From positions 1-44,932 of the IMG/VR virus record IMGVR_UViG_3300009285_000604: a DNA stretch of 44,932 nucleotides. One strand, 5' to 3'. The position numbers were made by a program, and so were the translations under genes. The stretch's first letter is position 1. Each line of letters starts with the position of its first letter. Origin of the DNA: a virus. Below, piece by piece: positions 23,198 through 29,916 of the stretch. The notes beneath the pieces were generated by a model that saw nothing but the letters and a program-made list of their open reading frames with translations, was not told the DNA's origin and did no database searches.

Positions 23198-23496
23198 GCC
23201 GTGCCCCTCGTGTGCTTCCACCGAATCACCAACGTGTCGTACTCCGATTGCGTCATGGCGCACTCGCTATACGCGCCGTGAACGTTCAGCATCACCCCGA
23301 ACATCGTATCACCGGGGAACAGGTTGCTCCGGCCTATGGCGCTCACCTCGCGCAAATCAACCGCGCCGCGCTTGTGTTCGAAGATAGGCCCCGCATCCAA
23401 CAGTGCCAGGAAATCATACGCGCTGTCAGGGGCCGGGTAACCCAGCGCCATAGAGTCCTCGATGTACGCCCGCAACTCGTCCCTTAGCTCACTCAT
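23194..23496 (-). CDS. hypothetical protein, 100 aa
   Basis: Starts MSELRDELRAYIEDSM at ATG 23496, overlapping the stop of the zinc-ribbon gene. It is mixed alpha/beta with no catalytic motif (YDFLALLDAGPIFEHKRG, MFGVMLNVHGAYSEC). It is co-transcribed with the cassette genes after terS. Not recognised. Confidence 0.55.
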   Translation of the reverse strand: MSELRDELRAYIEDSMALGYPAPDSAYDFLALLDAGPIFEHKRGAVDLREVSAIGRSNLFPGDTMFGVMLNVHGAYSECAMTQSEYDTLVIRWKHTRGTA

Positions 23497-23726
23497 GCCT
23501 CACCCCTTGCACGTCTCGCACGCATCCATTCCCGCCGGTACTCCCGTCGCGCGTCCATGTCCGCATAGGCCCCGTGGCGTGAACTACCACTGTGAACTAC
23601 CATATCGGGGGTGTGAACTACCATTGCCTCGTCGTGAACTACCATTGGGGCCGCGTGGACTACCACGCACTTGTGGTCCTCACGGTGCCCGTACACCGTC
23701 CCGCACTTGTCGCACCTCAATGTCAT
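23493..23726 (-). CDS. zinc-ribbon protein with MVVH heptad repeats
   Basis: A 77-residue protein from ATG 23726, with GGAGG upstream. It begins MTLRCDKCGTVYGH (a CxxC knuckle), continues through four VVHxxxM heptads (about residues 20-45), and ends in an Arg-rich helix (REYRREWMRARRARG). The basic tail and zinc knuckle suggest nucleic-acid binding. The heptads are encoded by 21-bp DNA repeats that continue out of frame, so the repeats may matter as DNA rather than as protein. Confidence 0.6.
   Translation of the reverse strand: MTLRCDKCGTVYGHREDHKCVVVHAAPMVVHDEAMVVHTPDMVVHSGSSRHGAYADMDARREYRREWMRARRARGEA
23579..23666. repeat. five iteron-like direct repeats
   Basis: Five copies of GTGRACTACCAY start at 23579, 23592, 23613, 23634 and 23655. 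Four are spaced exactly 21 bases, two helical turns; the fifth is 13 bases away and in another reading frame. They lie just downstream of the terminase small subunit gene, where phage packaging (pac/cos) sites often are. Confidence 0.8.
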
Positions 23727-23829
23727 TCGCCAACCTCCAATTGCCGTGAGCCCCCGCCCACGCAGAGGCTCCGGCGTCGTCTCTCAGGGGAACCGTTAGG
23801 TTCAAAACCGCGCGTGCGCGCTCCAGATA

Positions 23830-24360
23830 CTACGGAACCTCCGTGTATTCAGCCTCTAGAATCGACGCACACGCGTCCTGGTCCAGTGCCGGGGTATCTA
23901 TGACCCCCCGCTCTAGAGCCTCGCTCTCCTTGCGCACAAGCTCCTCGTAGGCTATGCGGATGAGCCTGGGATCAACTACTTTTGAACCTGCGGCTACCTC
24001 AATCGGGCCACCACCGGGGCCTGATACCTCCTGGGAGATGCGGTCCCCGTAGACCTTCGGCCTTAGCTTCCCGGCCATCCATTTGCGCGTGTCTACCTGC
24101 AACCTGGCCTTAGCCGGGTCCTCGCACGTGTCCGCTATCTCTAGAGCCTGCGCAGCGAGCGTGTCCGCTTGCCGTTCCCGTGCCTGCGCGTATCTCTGCA
24201 CGAACTGGGGATAACGCTCAGAGTCTGCAAGCCACATGTACACCGTCCTCTCCCCCGGCATGGCATCATCACGGCAGATAGCTAGCAGGCTCTCACCTAA
24301 CGCTAGCCTCTCACAGATTCTCTCTGCTGTCTCCTCTGTGTACTCGCTTGGGCGTCCCAT
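23830..24360 (-). CDS. terS: terminase small subunit
   Basis: A 176-residue protein starting MGRPSEYTEE at ATG 24360, preceded by GGTGGAG. The N-terminus (about residues 8-45, EETAERICERLALGESLLAICRD then MPGERTVYMWL) is the HTH of the terminase-small-subunit-like family, followed by a helical oligomerisation region (ARERQADTLAAQALEIADTC) and VDTRKWMAGKLRPKVYG, a hallmark of this family. It recognises the packaging site and feeds DNA to TerL. A longer start at 24420 lacks a ribosome site. It is far from terL (about 7 kb), which is unusual. Confidence 0.87.
   Translation of the reverse strand: MGRPSEYTEETAERICERLALGESLLAICRDDAMPGERTVYMWLADSERYPQFVQRYAQARERQADTLAAQALEIADTCEDPAKARLQVDTRKWMAGKLRPKVYGDRISQEVSGPGGGPIEVAAGSKVVDPRLIRIAYEELVRKESEALERGVIDTPALDQDACASILEAEYTEVP
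23855..23880. repeat. terS 3'-end direct repeat, copy 2
   Basis: The authentic copy, inside the terS coding end (DQDACASILEAEY). Its partner lies at 22476-22501, and the pair brackets about 1.35 kb with five small genes. Confidence 0.8.
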
Positions 24361-24414
24361 CCTCAACTCCACCTGGTAAAATTGCTGTATCTGCTCAAAA
24401 TCTCGCGTGGCCCC

Positions 24415-24443
24415 TTGCATTCGCGCAATAAGTGTCCTATACT
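24415..24443 (+). promoter_or_regulatory. sigma-70 promoter of the 24481-26486 operon
   Basis: TTGCAT (24415-24420) and TATACT (24438-24443) are separated by exactly 17 bases, giving a start near 24450 and a 30-base leader with GAGGAG and AGGAG before ATG 24481. It diverges from the terS gene. Confidence 0.75.
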
Positions 24444-24480
24444 CTCTGTAGGTTCCATTGAGGAGCCTAGGAGATACGAG

Positions 24481-25266
24481 ATGACACGCAACTACTGGGG
24501 AGCCATCGAGGGGCCTAGAAGCCCCTTGCTCGCATCCGCCATCGCCGCCGGGCTATTGCCGGCCGAGTACATCGACACCGACCGCAAGGGCCGAGGCTCT
24601 TGCCTCAACTACGACGACTACGACGTGTCGGCCTCGCCCAAGCGCCTTCTGGTGCAGAGGCGCGAGACGACGATCACCAAGTACGGCTCATCCCCGCGCA
24701 AATCCTACGCGTTGGTGCAGCTGCGCAACCGCAAGGTCGAGGTCATCAACATGGACGCCCACAAGGCGCTCATCGTCAAACTGGCCAAGGCCGCGACGCG
24801 CCCCGGCCAGGTCATCGCCACCTTGCTGGGCGAGACGGCGCGCCCAGTGAAACTGCCGAGCGTGGCCGACGCCGAGTACGGTTACAAGGCGTTGGCGCTG
24901 GTAGACGGCGAACTGCGCTCGGTCTACAGCGGGCGGGCGTACCGCACGGGCGGCACGTACCGCGAGTCGGCTAAATCCGACCACGGCGGCGGGTACTACT
25001 ACTATCGCTCAGAGGCAGAGGCCATGGATGCGAGCGTTCCTGGCGGCAGCAAGCTCCTCGATGCTCCCCGCGTTATCGTTCGGGTAAAGGTCGGGGGTGG
25101 GCGGCGAGTCTACGGCTCCAAGCGGTCGGCCTCGCGTATGACGGTCCTGGAGATCGTCCGTTATTCGAGGCTGATGGACGACGACGAGATGGAGCGCAAC
25201 TACCTCTCGCCGGGCCACGATAGCCCTCTGGCATGGGTGCCTGTGCCGTTCCGGCCCACCGTATGA
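24481..25266 (+). CDS. hypothetical protein, first gene of early rightward operon
   Basis: A 261-residue protein starting MTRNYWGAIEGPRSPLL, preceded by AGGAG. It is basic and Tyr-rich, with a central GKALALVDGE-like segment (YGYKALALVDGELRSVYSG), a DHGGGYYYYRSEAEAM stretch and a C-terminal RVIVRVKVGGG. I recognise no family, but the pattern 'query value, then GGGYY..., then DAPRVIVRV' recurs in small uncharacterised phage proteins. As the first gene after a strong promoter it may act early on the host. Confidence 0.65.
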   Translation: MTRNYWGAIEGPRSPLLASAIAAGLLPAEYIDTDRKGRGSCLNYDDYDVSASPKRLLVQRRETTITKYGSSPRKSYALVQLRNRKVEVINMDAHKALIVKLAKAATRPGQVIATLLGETARPVKLPSVADAEYGYKALALVDGELRSVYSGRAYRTGGTYRESAKSDHGGGYYYYRSEAEAMDASVPGGSKLLDAPRVIVRVKVGGGRRVYGSKRSASRMTVLEIVRYSRLMDDDEMERNYLSPGHDSPLAWVPVPFRPTV

Positions 25267-25271
25267 CCGCA

Positions 25272-25323
25272 CCCGCCCCGCAAGGGGCCTCCCGAGCGCG
25301 TGACGTTGGGGAGGCTCAGGGGA
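25272..25323 (+). repeat. structured-RNA repeat, copy A
   Basis: About 50 bases: CCCC-GCAA-GGGG (a GNRA tetraloop hairpin), then GCCTCCC and GGGAGGC forming a second stem around a variable loop. It follows the stop of the 24481 gene and is repeated at 25593-25643 with only the loop changed. It could be a processing or stability element in the operon mRNA. Confidence 0.75.
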
Positions 25324-25350
25324 ATATAACCTGAACCGAGGAGATACACG

Positions 25351-25572
25351 ATGAGCACAACTACAATCAGACTTGACGACGGGCGCGAAGTGTGCCTATC
25401 CTATGGCGTCCCCGTTGCGGCATTCGTGCCAGGACGCGGTTACATCAAAACGGCGCGGAAGTTCAGCGTTACAACCTCGCGCCACGCCAACGCATTCGCC
25501 GGGGACAGCGCCAAGGTTCTCGACGATGCCGAATTCTGCTCCCTCGTCGCGCCTATCGCCACCAAGCGCTAA
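25351..25572 (+). CDS. hypothetical small protein, 73 aa
   Basis: Starts MSTTTIRLDDGREV after CGAGGAGATAC. It has a compact beta-rich fold with YGVPVAAFVPGRGYIKT and FSVTTSRHANAF, a combination I associate with small uncharacterised phage proteins, without a known activity. It is bracketed by the two structured-RNA repeats (copies A and B), so it may be a single-gene insertion. Confidence 0.6.
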   Translation: MSTTTIRLDDGREVCLSYGVPVAAFVPGRGYIKTARKFSVTTSRHANAFAGDSAKVLDDAEFCSLVAPIATKR

Positions 25573-25592
25573 CCCTGCCCCAACACTGCCAA

Positions 25593-25643
25593 CCGCCCCC
25601 GCAAGGGGCCTCCCGAGGCATAAAGCTTGGGGAGGCTCAGGGA
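25593..25643 (+). repeat. structured-RNA repeat, copy B
   Basis: Second copy of the element at 25272-25323: the same GNRA hairpin and the same GCCTCCC/GGGAGGC stem, with a different loop sequence. Conservation of both stems while the loop differs suggests that the RNA structure is selected. Confidence 0.75.
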
Positions 25644-25661
25644 GCCTAGGAGCAAACCAAG

Positions 25662-25898
25662 ATGAACGCTAAGACCCTTTACCAGATATGCACCGAAGAG
25701 GGCATACCGACGAAGAACCATTATTCGGACCTGTACATCCCAGTCACACCGCGCACCCGCGAACTCGTGAAGGGGTACCACGCCCACGTTTTCACAAACG
25801 CAGTCGAGGGCGGCGCGTGGTTTGATGTACCCTTTGCGTTTGATCCGTACTGGGACGCGCGCGGCGTCCTCCCCGTCAAGTACGCTTCCCCGTCCTAA
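25662..25898 (+). CDS. hypothetical small protein, 78 aa
   Basis: Starts MNAKTLYQICTEEGIP with CCTAGGAGC upstream. It is mixed alpha/beta, aromatic-rich (HYSDLYIPVTP, WFDVPFAFDPYW) and not recognised. It is co-transcribed with its neighbours in the early rightward operon and followed by a hairpin at 25921. Confidence 0.55.
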   Translation: MNAKTLYQICTEEGIPTKNHYSDLYIPVTPRTRELVKGYHAHVFTNAVEGGAWFDVPFAFDPYWDARGVLPVKYASPS

Positions 25899-25920
25899 CC
25901 CCGTAACTTTCCACCCAACC

Positions 25921-25958
25921 GCCCCCACAACGCCTGTGCGCGTCTCCTGGGGGCCTTT
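25921..25958 (+). terminator. GCCCCCA/TGGGGGC hairpin with CTTT tail
   Basis: A 7-bp GC stem with a 20-base loop is followed by CTTTACT. It resembles an intrinsic terminator with a weak tail and starts with the same AACCGCCCCC as repeat copy B. It may reduce transcription into the last two genes of the operon. Confidence 0.5.
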
Positions 25959-25986
25959 ACTGACACTTTCTCAATGGAGGAACAAC

Positions 25987-26205
25987 ATGAACACCAGACA
26001 ACTCGCTACCCAATTCGTCTCACAGGACGGTACCCGCGCGTTTCTACGGGAGTCAAACCCGCGTGCCAAGCTCCCCGCCCCTGGCCGTTGCGTCGTCGTG
26101 TGCTACCCGTGTGCCACGTCGTTCTATGAAGTCTCCAAGACGCTGCACACTGACGAACGCGGCAAGCCTGTTTATGAGGTCAAGACGCTGGAGGTTGCCC
26201 GATGA
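25987..26205 (+). CDS. hypothetical small protein, 72 aa
   Basis: Starts MNTRQLATQFVSQDG at ATG 25987 after TGGAGGAAC. It is beta-rich, with CVVVCYPCATSFYEV (two close cysteines) and a charged C-terminus. Its stop overlaps the next start (ATGA). The frame is open further upstream but without a ribosome site. Not recognised. Confidence 0.6.
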   Translation: MNTRQLATQFVSQDGTRAFLRESNPRAKLPAPGRCVVVCYPCATSFYEVSKTLHTDERGKPVYEVKTLEVAR

Positions 26206-26486
26206 AGATTCTATGGAAAGACGAACACTTACCGATCACCCAGACGTTCCGCGCCATTACTGACGTGCCGGACCTGGGGCCATTCATCTTGGCTCACGGG
26301 TGCACCCCGAAGTTCAAAGAGTACGTCGAACGACTGGAGGGCGCTCTATCCCTAATTGCCGCGTTGCGCGGCAAGTGTCTCTTACAGCCCAATACCCTTT
26401 ATGCGTCCGAAGCGCAGTACCGCGAGGCATCCTGTGAGGCGTTCAACCAAGCCGCAGACATTGCAGACGCGGCACTGAGTCCCTAA
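26202..26486 (+). CDS. hypothetical protein, 94 aa
   Basis: Starts MKILWKDEHLPITQTF at ATG 26202, coupled to the previous gene (ATGA). It is mainly helical (YVERLEGALSLIAALRG, CEAFNQAADIADAAL). It is the last gene of the early rightward operon and meets the leftward lysis operon tail-to-tail with a 4-base overlap. Not recognised. Confidence 0.6.
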   Translation: MKILWKDEHLPITQTFRAITDVPDLGPFILAHGCTPKFKEYVERLEGALSLIAALRGKCLLQPNTLYASEAQYREASCEAFNQAADIADAALSP

Positions 26487-26647
26487 GCCGCCTCCACCGT
26501 CACGCGTCCCACAATCGTAACCCTGAACCAGAGGATCTTCACCGTCCACCTAACCGGCACCTCGCCGGGGATGAGGACGGTTGCCTCTGTTACCAACTGC
26601 TCGCCCACCCTGTCAAAACGCCCATATACCTTGATGCGTACATTCAT
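26483..26647 (-). CDS. hypothetical protein, 54 aa
   Basis: Starts MNVRIKVYGRFDRVGEQLV at ATG 26647 after GAGAGGTGA. It is basic and beta-rich, with an amphipathic C-terminal part (VRWTVKILWFRVTIVGRV) that could be membrane-associated. It is the last gene of the leftward unit that carries the lysis genes, so it may be an accessory lysis protein, but no motif proves this. Confidence 0.55.
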   Translation of the reverse strand: MNVRIKVYGRFDRVGEQLVTEATVLIPGEVPVRWTVKILWFRVTIVGRVTVEAA

Positions 26648-26675
26648 TTCGTCACCTCTCGCAACGTGCCAAGGC

Positions 26676-26867
26676 TTACCCCTTCTTGCGTCTGTGCTTG
26701 CGCTTCTTCGTCGCAGAATTGTACTCGCGTGCGCCTAGCCCGCCCAACCCTGCCGATGCTGCACCTACCAGGAGCACAACCCAATCCCTATCGGTTGCTG
26801 GCGTCACCGACAACGACGCGCCTAGCGTGGCAAGGAACGGGCCAAGGAACGCGATAGTGTACTTCAT
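26676..26867 (-). CDS. putative holin
   Basis: A 63-residue protein, MKYTIAFLGPFLATLGASLS..., from ATG 26867, overlapping the previous stop (ATGA). It has two hydrophobic segments (about residues 3-20 and 28-46, WVVLLVGAASAGLGGLG) and a strongly basic tail (KKRKHRRKKG), the pattern of small two-segment holins. It lies two genes from the amidase in the same unit. Holins form membrane lesions that release the endolysin. The call rests on topology and context. Confidence 0.65.
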   Translation of the reverse strand: MKYTIAFLGPFLATLGASLSVTPATDRDWVVLLVGAASAGLGGLGAREYNSATKKRKHRRKKG

Positions 26868-27145
26868 TTCAGTAGCCTCGCCTCGATGCGTGCCAAGCGT
26901 TCGCGAATCTCGGCCCAACGCTCATCAGACTTCGCCCGGTACCGTTGCTCATCCTCTAGGAACGTGCCAAGGGCCGATGAACCGCCATTGTCAATTGTCC
27001 TGATGCTGCTCCTGACGTCTGACAACGTGTTGACACTGTAGGCCGTCGCCATGACGAGGCACAACACCACGCTCCAACCCCAGCGCAGGTATTTCACCGC
27101 GATGTCTACTTTTTCCCTGGTTGTTTCTACGTGTGGTGTGCTCAT
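26864..27145 (-). CDS. membrane-anchored coiled-coil lysis accessory protein
   Basis: A 93-residue protein from ATG 27145. It has a transmembrane segment at about residues 22-40 (WGWSVVLCLVMATAYSV) and then a helical, charged C-terminus (DEQRYRAKSDERWAEIRERLARIEARL) predicted as coiled coil. This is the layout of single-pass spanin-like or holin-partner proteins. It overlaps the holin gene, supporting a lysis role. A lipobox is not seen. Confidence 0.6.
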   Translation of the reverse strand: MSTPHVETTREKVDIAVKYLRWGWSVVLCLVMATAYSVNTLSDVRSSIRTIDNGGSSALGTFLEDEQRYRAKSDERWAEIRERLARIEARLLK

Positions 27146-27158
27146 CTCAAACTCTAAG

Positions 27159-27205
27159 CGCAGGGGCCGACGGTGTACCGTCGGCGTGGTATGTCCTGCC
27201 TGCGC
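27159..27205 (-). terminator. strong hairpin between phosphoesterase and lysis genes
   Basis: GCCGACGGT and ACCGTCGGC form a perfect 9-bp stem around GT (27166-27185), nested in an outer GCGCAGG/CCTGC..GC pairing. It lies just after the phosphoesterase stop in the leftward direction. It may attenuate transcription into the holin genes, delaying lysis. Confidence 0.6.
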
Positions 27206-28216
27206 TCAAACCGTCCTGCGCCACCTCAGATACTCAGCGCCTCTGTCCACGTCCCAGAAGCCCTGTACACGCGACTCCTCGGGGGCTAGCGGATCTATCA
27301 CCGCGAGCCAAGCTGGGCCAATCGTGTCGGCGTCGAACCCGTGCGCGTCGGCGTAATCATCGTGCCGCTTGTACGCGCCCACCCTCACCGCGTGGCTCAA
27401 CTTGCCGGTGACACCGTTGCGAATCACGGTTTGGGCTGAGGTGTGGATGTGTGCGCCTATGATGATGTCGCAGTCCGAACCTCGATACGACTGCTTGATT
27501 TGCCCGTGACTCGGGTTGTACATCGAATTGCCCTTGTGGTCGTGCCGAGCGTCTACCCGAATCTCACACGACGGGCATTTGAAGATGAGCTTGGCACCGT
27601 GGGAAGCGTACGGTACGCCATACTGCTTGCATAACAATTCCGCAACAGGCCCCCATTTGTCATGGTTCCCCAGGATCAAAAACGCCCAATGCACCTCTTG
27701 GAGCAACCACCGGCATAGCTCGATTTCCTCGTCGTCCGTGACGTGCTGGTGAGCGTACAACCTGCCGAGCCGACCGACCCAGAAGTTCGCCAAGTCGCCC
27801 ATGTTGATGGCTTCGAGGCCGTCAGTCTCTCTCACCACCTCCAGATGATGCGCCAGCGTTTCGATGTCGCAACCGGGATCGCCAAGGTGTGGATCACCCA
27901 CGAACAACAGCCCGAACGGTAAATCGTCGTCCCGCTTGAGAGTTACGCCCTCGCGCTTTGCAGAATGATGCGCGGCCTTGCGCTTGTAGTCCTTAGCCGC
28001 ACCCGCCAGGATCTCAGATAGCGGACGGTTCGCGGTCGGGATCTCGCCCCTGTTCGGGCCGCGCCATTTCAGACCCAACACTTGCGCCCTCTGAGATGTG
28101 GCGGTGGTCGTTCTGCCCAACCGCACAGCCAGGTCCTCTACCGAATCGCACGTCTCGTACTCGCGGAGCAGGGTGTTCCGCTCGTCGTCAGTCCACGGTG
28201 CCCGTAGTTTTCGCAG
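27206..28216 (-). CDS. HTH plus calcineurin-like metallophosphoesterase
   Basis: About 336 residues if started at CTG 28216, behind GGGGG six bases upstream; the first conventional start is GTG 28126 (306 residues). The N-terminus reads RAPWTDDERNTLLREYE then RLGRTTTATSQRAQVLGL, a SANT/Myb-like HTH often found in phages. The rest has the metallophosphoesterase motifs GDPHLGD, GD, GNHD, HDH and GAHIHT in order, so it should hydrolyse phosphodiesters or phosphomonoesters with two metal ions. The target (nucleotide, DNA or RNA) is unknown. The HTH lies wholly before GTG 28126, supporting the upstream start. Confidence 0.82.
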   Translation of the reverse strand: MRKLRAPWTDDERNTLLREYETCDSVEDLAVRLGRTTTATSQRAQVLGLKWRGPNRGEIPTANRPLSEILAGAAKDYKRKAAHHSAKREGVTLKRDDDLPFGLLFVGDPHLGDPGCDIETLAHHLEVVRETDGLEAINMGDLANFWVGRLGRLYAHQHVTDDEEIELCRWLLQEVHWAFLILGNHDKWGPVAELLCKQYGVPYASHGAKLIFKCPSCEIRVDARHDHKGNSMYNPSHGQIKQSYRGSDCDIIIGAHIHTSAQTVIRNGVTGKLSHAVRVGAYKRHDDYADAHGFDADTIGPAWLAVIDPLAPEESRVQGFWDVDRGAEYLRWRRTV

Positions 28217-28226
28217 AGGCTACCCC

Positions 28227-28319
28227 CTATTGTCGTCGGCGCAAAGCGTACCAAGCCACGAATCCGATCATGACCAGCACCAACACGTCCCCAATCGAAC
28301 TAGGCACAATTCGTTTCAC
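28227..28319 (-). CDS. tiny membrane protein, 30 aa
   Basis: GTG 28319 overlaps the previous stop (GTGA) and gives MKRIVPSSIGDVLVLVMIGF..., a single membrane segment with a basic end (RRRQ). Its TAG overlaps the GGGGG ribosome site of the phosphoesterase, so its translation could drive the unusual CTG start. It could be a small lysis or regulatory protein. It is supported only by coupling and topology. Confidence 0.45.
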   Translation of the reverse strand: MKRIVPSSIGDVLVLVMIGFVAWYALRRRQ

Positions 28320-28516
28320 AGCATCCCCAGCGTCTCTGCTAGAGCACCCTTGACGGCGTAGATGTCACCGTCGAACATATGGAACGCTGTCGCCTCGTCA
28401 ACGACAACATCATAGCCCGTCACCACGCAACAGATGGACACGTCGAACCTGGCCCTGAACCACCGGATGAACGCCTCGGCGTTATCCTGCATCTCGTCCA
28501 ACTCACTCGTTTTCAT
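28316..28516 (-). CDS. hypothetical protein, 66 aa
   Basis: Starts MKTSELDEMQDNAEAF at ATG 28516, overlapping the amidase stop (ATGA). It has an acidic helical start and a VSICCVVTGYDVVVDEATAF stretch with paired cysteines. It sits between the amidase and a tiny membrane protein, so a lysis-timing role is possible but not shown. Not recognised. Confidence 0.55.
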   Translation of the reverse strand: MKTSELDEMQDNAEAFIRWFRARFDVSICCVVTGYDVVVDEATAFHMFDGDIYAVKGALAETLGML

Positions 28517-29001
28517 TTGTGTCCCACCCACAGGATCGTAGCCGGGTGATTTACGAGCAGCCACTTCCACAGCGTGCTCATCGGGTATGCCCTCGGATCT
28601 GTCTTGCGCCCCGGCGAGATGACAGCGTGCGTCGTTACGTACCGCAAGGACTTCTCAGAGTCCATGAGCGCGTCGCATAGCACAAACAGCGCGTCACACT
28701 GGGCTTTCGGGTACGCGTCTCGCCCGTCGTTGCGGTTCACGAGGCTGATGCCGATGCTGTACTGGTTCACGTTCGACCCCTGGGGGCCGAGCGACTTGCC
28801 AGCGTGCCACGCCACACGCGAGATGGGGACGCACTTCGTAACCGTGCCGTCCTTCTCGATGATGTAGTGGTAGCTCAACTCGCGCTGTCGTAACGCTGAG
28901 AGCGCACCTGAAAGGCTGGAACCTGCCGTCGCGTGGACGACGATCGTGGTGCAAGGCTGTTTGCGCGGCCCAGACATGAGCCACTTGGGGAGGATACTCA
29001 T
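28513..29001 (-). CDS. endolysin: N-acetylmuramoyl-L-alanine amidase (amidase_2 type)
   Basis: A 162-residue protein from ATG 29001 after GAGGTGA. Zinc ligands are visible: H23 in VVHATAG, H125 in TTHAVISPGRKTDP, and D135, with K133 in the catalytic RKTDP motif. WHAGKS and YSIGISLVNRNDG complete the family core. It cuts the amide bond between N-acetylmuramic acid and L-alanine of peptidoglycan. There is no signal peptide, so it needs the holin. The basic, Trp-rich C-terminus (LWKWLLVNHPATILW) may bind the cell wall. Confidence 0.93.
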   Translation of the reverse strand: MSILPKWLMSGPRKQPCTTIVVHATAGSSLSGALSALRQRELSYHYIIEKDGTVTKCVPISRVAWHAGKSLGPQGSNVNQYSIGISLVNRNDGRDAYPKAQCDALFVLCDALMDSEKSLRYVTTHAVISPGRKTDPRAYPMSTLWKWLLVNHPATILWVGHK

Positions 29002-29045
29002 AGCATCACCTCACGAGGCATAATAACCCCCAAATCAACAGACGT

Positions 29046-29077
29046 AGTGTACCACGGTTTAGGTTCCAGCGTGTCAA
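29046..29077 (-). promoter_or_regulatory. weak promoter candidate before the amidase
   Basis: In the 266 bases between the amidase and the next gene upstream, TTGACA (29077-29072) and TACACT (29051-29046) face leftward but with a 20-base spacer. A second TTGACA lies 14 bases further upstream. The spacing is poor, so it would need an activator. No gene is seen in this gap. Confidence 0.3.
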
Positions 29078-29267
29078 GTGGAAACTGTCAACCGCCCGAT
29101 TATTTCTCATTTTGAACCTGAGATTGTGGACAGCCATTTTAGCCGAACGTACTATAAGATTTCCTTGGTCGGCGTATGGGCCGTCTCCGCTTTATCGGAT
29201 ACCATGTCCCGTCGTCCCCACATCTGTGTCCCGTGAGCATCATCACCACCCCCAGCCCTCAGCCATC

Positions 29268-29642
29268 TTAACGCTGCGACCTCCGACGCTTTACCTCAAG
29301 TATCGCGGCATCGGCTATGCACATCTTGTCGAACCGTGCGTCGCGTTCCATCGCCCTTGCCACGGTGTCCCAAAGTTCTCCGCGGTGACGGTGTGCGGTT
29401 GGGCGCGTCATCTCGCCATGCCGTAGATACAGCCGCTCTGCCACTCGGCGCATCATCGGGTAGCCCTTGAGCGCCGTCTCCACCTGGAGAATCACCCACG
29501 CTATTTTGGGATCGTCCACCGCGATGTCTGCCGATGTCTTGGCACCCGGTTTGTAGCTCACGGCTTTGACGCCTGGTGTCACGCCTTGCCACTCTGCCCA
29601 GATGTCTAGGGCCTTTTGGGCTGTCCATCTAGAAACTGCCAC
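29268..29642 (-). CDS. hypothetical protein, possible antiterminator or regulator
   Basis: A 124-residue protein from GTG 29642 behind the strong site GGAGGTGA. It is helical and basic; the segment ALKGYPMMRRVAERLYLRHGEMT has the 'R-x-x-x-L-Y-L-R' pattern seen in sigma-like and phage late-regulator (Q/ArpU-like) proteins, and the end is KRRRSQR. Its place just before the lysis genes and a 266-base gap fits a late-gene regulator. That function is inferred from position only. Confidence 0.5.
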   Translation of the reverse strand: MAVSRWTAQKALDIWAEWQGVTPGVKAVSYKPGAKTSADIAVDDPKIAWVILQVETALKGYPMMRRVAERLYLRHGEMTRPTAHRHRGELWDTVARAMERDARFDKMCIADAAILEVKRRRSQR

Positions 29643-29908
29643 GTCTCACCTCCGCTAACCGACACTTGAAAACCGCAGCGCACGATCTCCGATCTGGTTC
29701 GTAGTCCCTGTACGCCTCCCACTCGGTCGGTTTGGGCACAGCGGGCTTCTCCGCCAACGAACACGCCCTTGGGGTCCGATGCTGTCTTGTCGTGGGTGCT
29801 CCCGTTGGGTAGTGAATACTTCGCGCACTTCGCCCAAGAGATGTCGTCCATGTGGTGGTCGGCCCATAGCGCAATCCACCCAAGTGCGGTTGTCTTGGAT
29901 ATCTTCAT
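29629..29908 (-). CDS. protein with apparent +1 frameshift and DYEPDR tail
   Basis: From ATG 29908 (MKISKTTALGWIALWADHH) one frame gives a sensible N-terminus. The next frame gives PKPTEWEAYRDYEPDR then SCAAVFKCRLAEVRRGSF, ending at 29629 just after the GGAGGTGA site of the following gene. That tail matches the C-terminus of the methyltransferase at 30559-31299 (EWARYTDYEPDR, ADVFKARLRE). A +1 shift near 29750 would join them. Without it the first frame ends at 29606 in unfamiliar sequence. It could be a sequencing error, a broken gene or programmed frameshifting. Confidence 0.5.
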
Positions 29909-29916
29909 CCCCTCGC

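Noticed and set aside
23579-23666. CRISPR-like array
   Set aside because: The repeat unit is only 12 bases with 9-base gaps inside a coding frame; no spacers of CRISPR length and no cas genes.
28227-28319. Frameshift fusion of the tiny membrane ORF with the phosphoesterase
   Set aside because: The phosphoesterase frame has a stop (28220-28222) after the small ORF ends, so the two frames never overlap openly.
29268-29642. Firm call as antitermination protein Q
   Set aside because: Only position and a short basic helix pattern support it; no diagnostic motif is visible.
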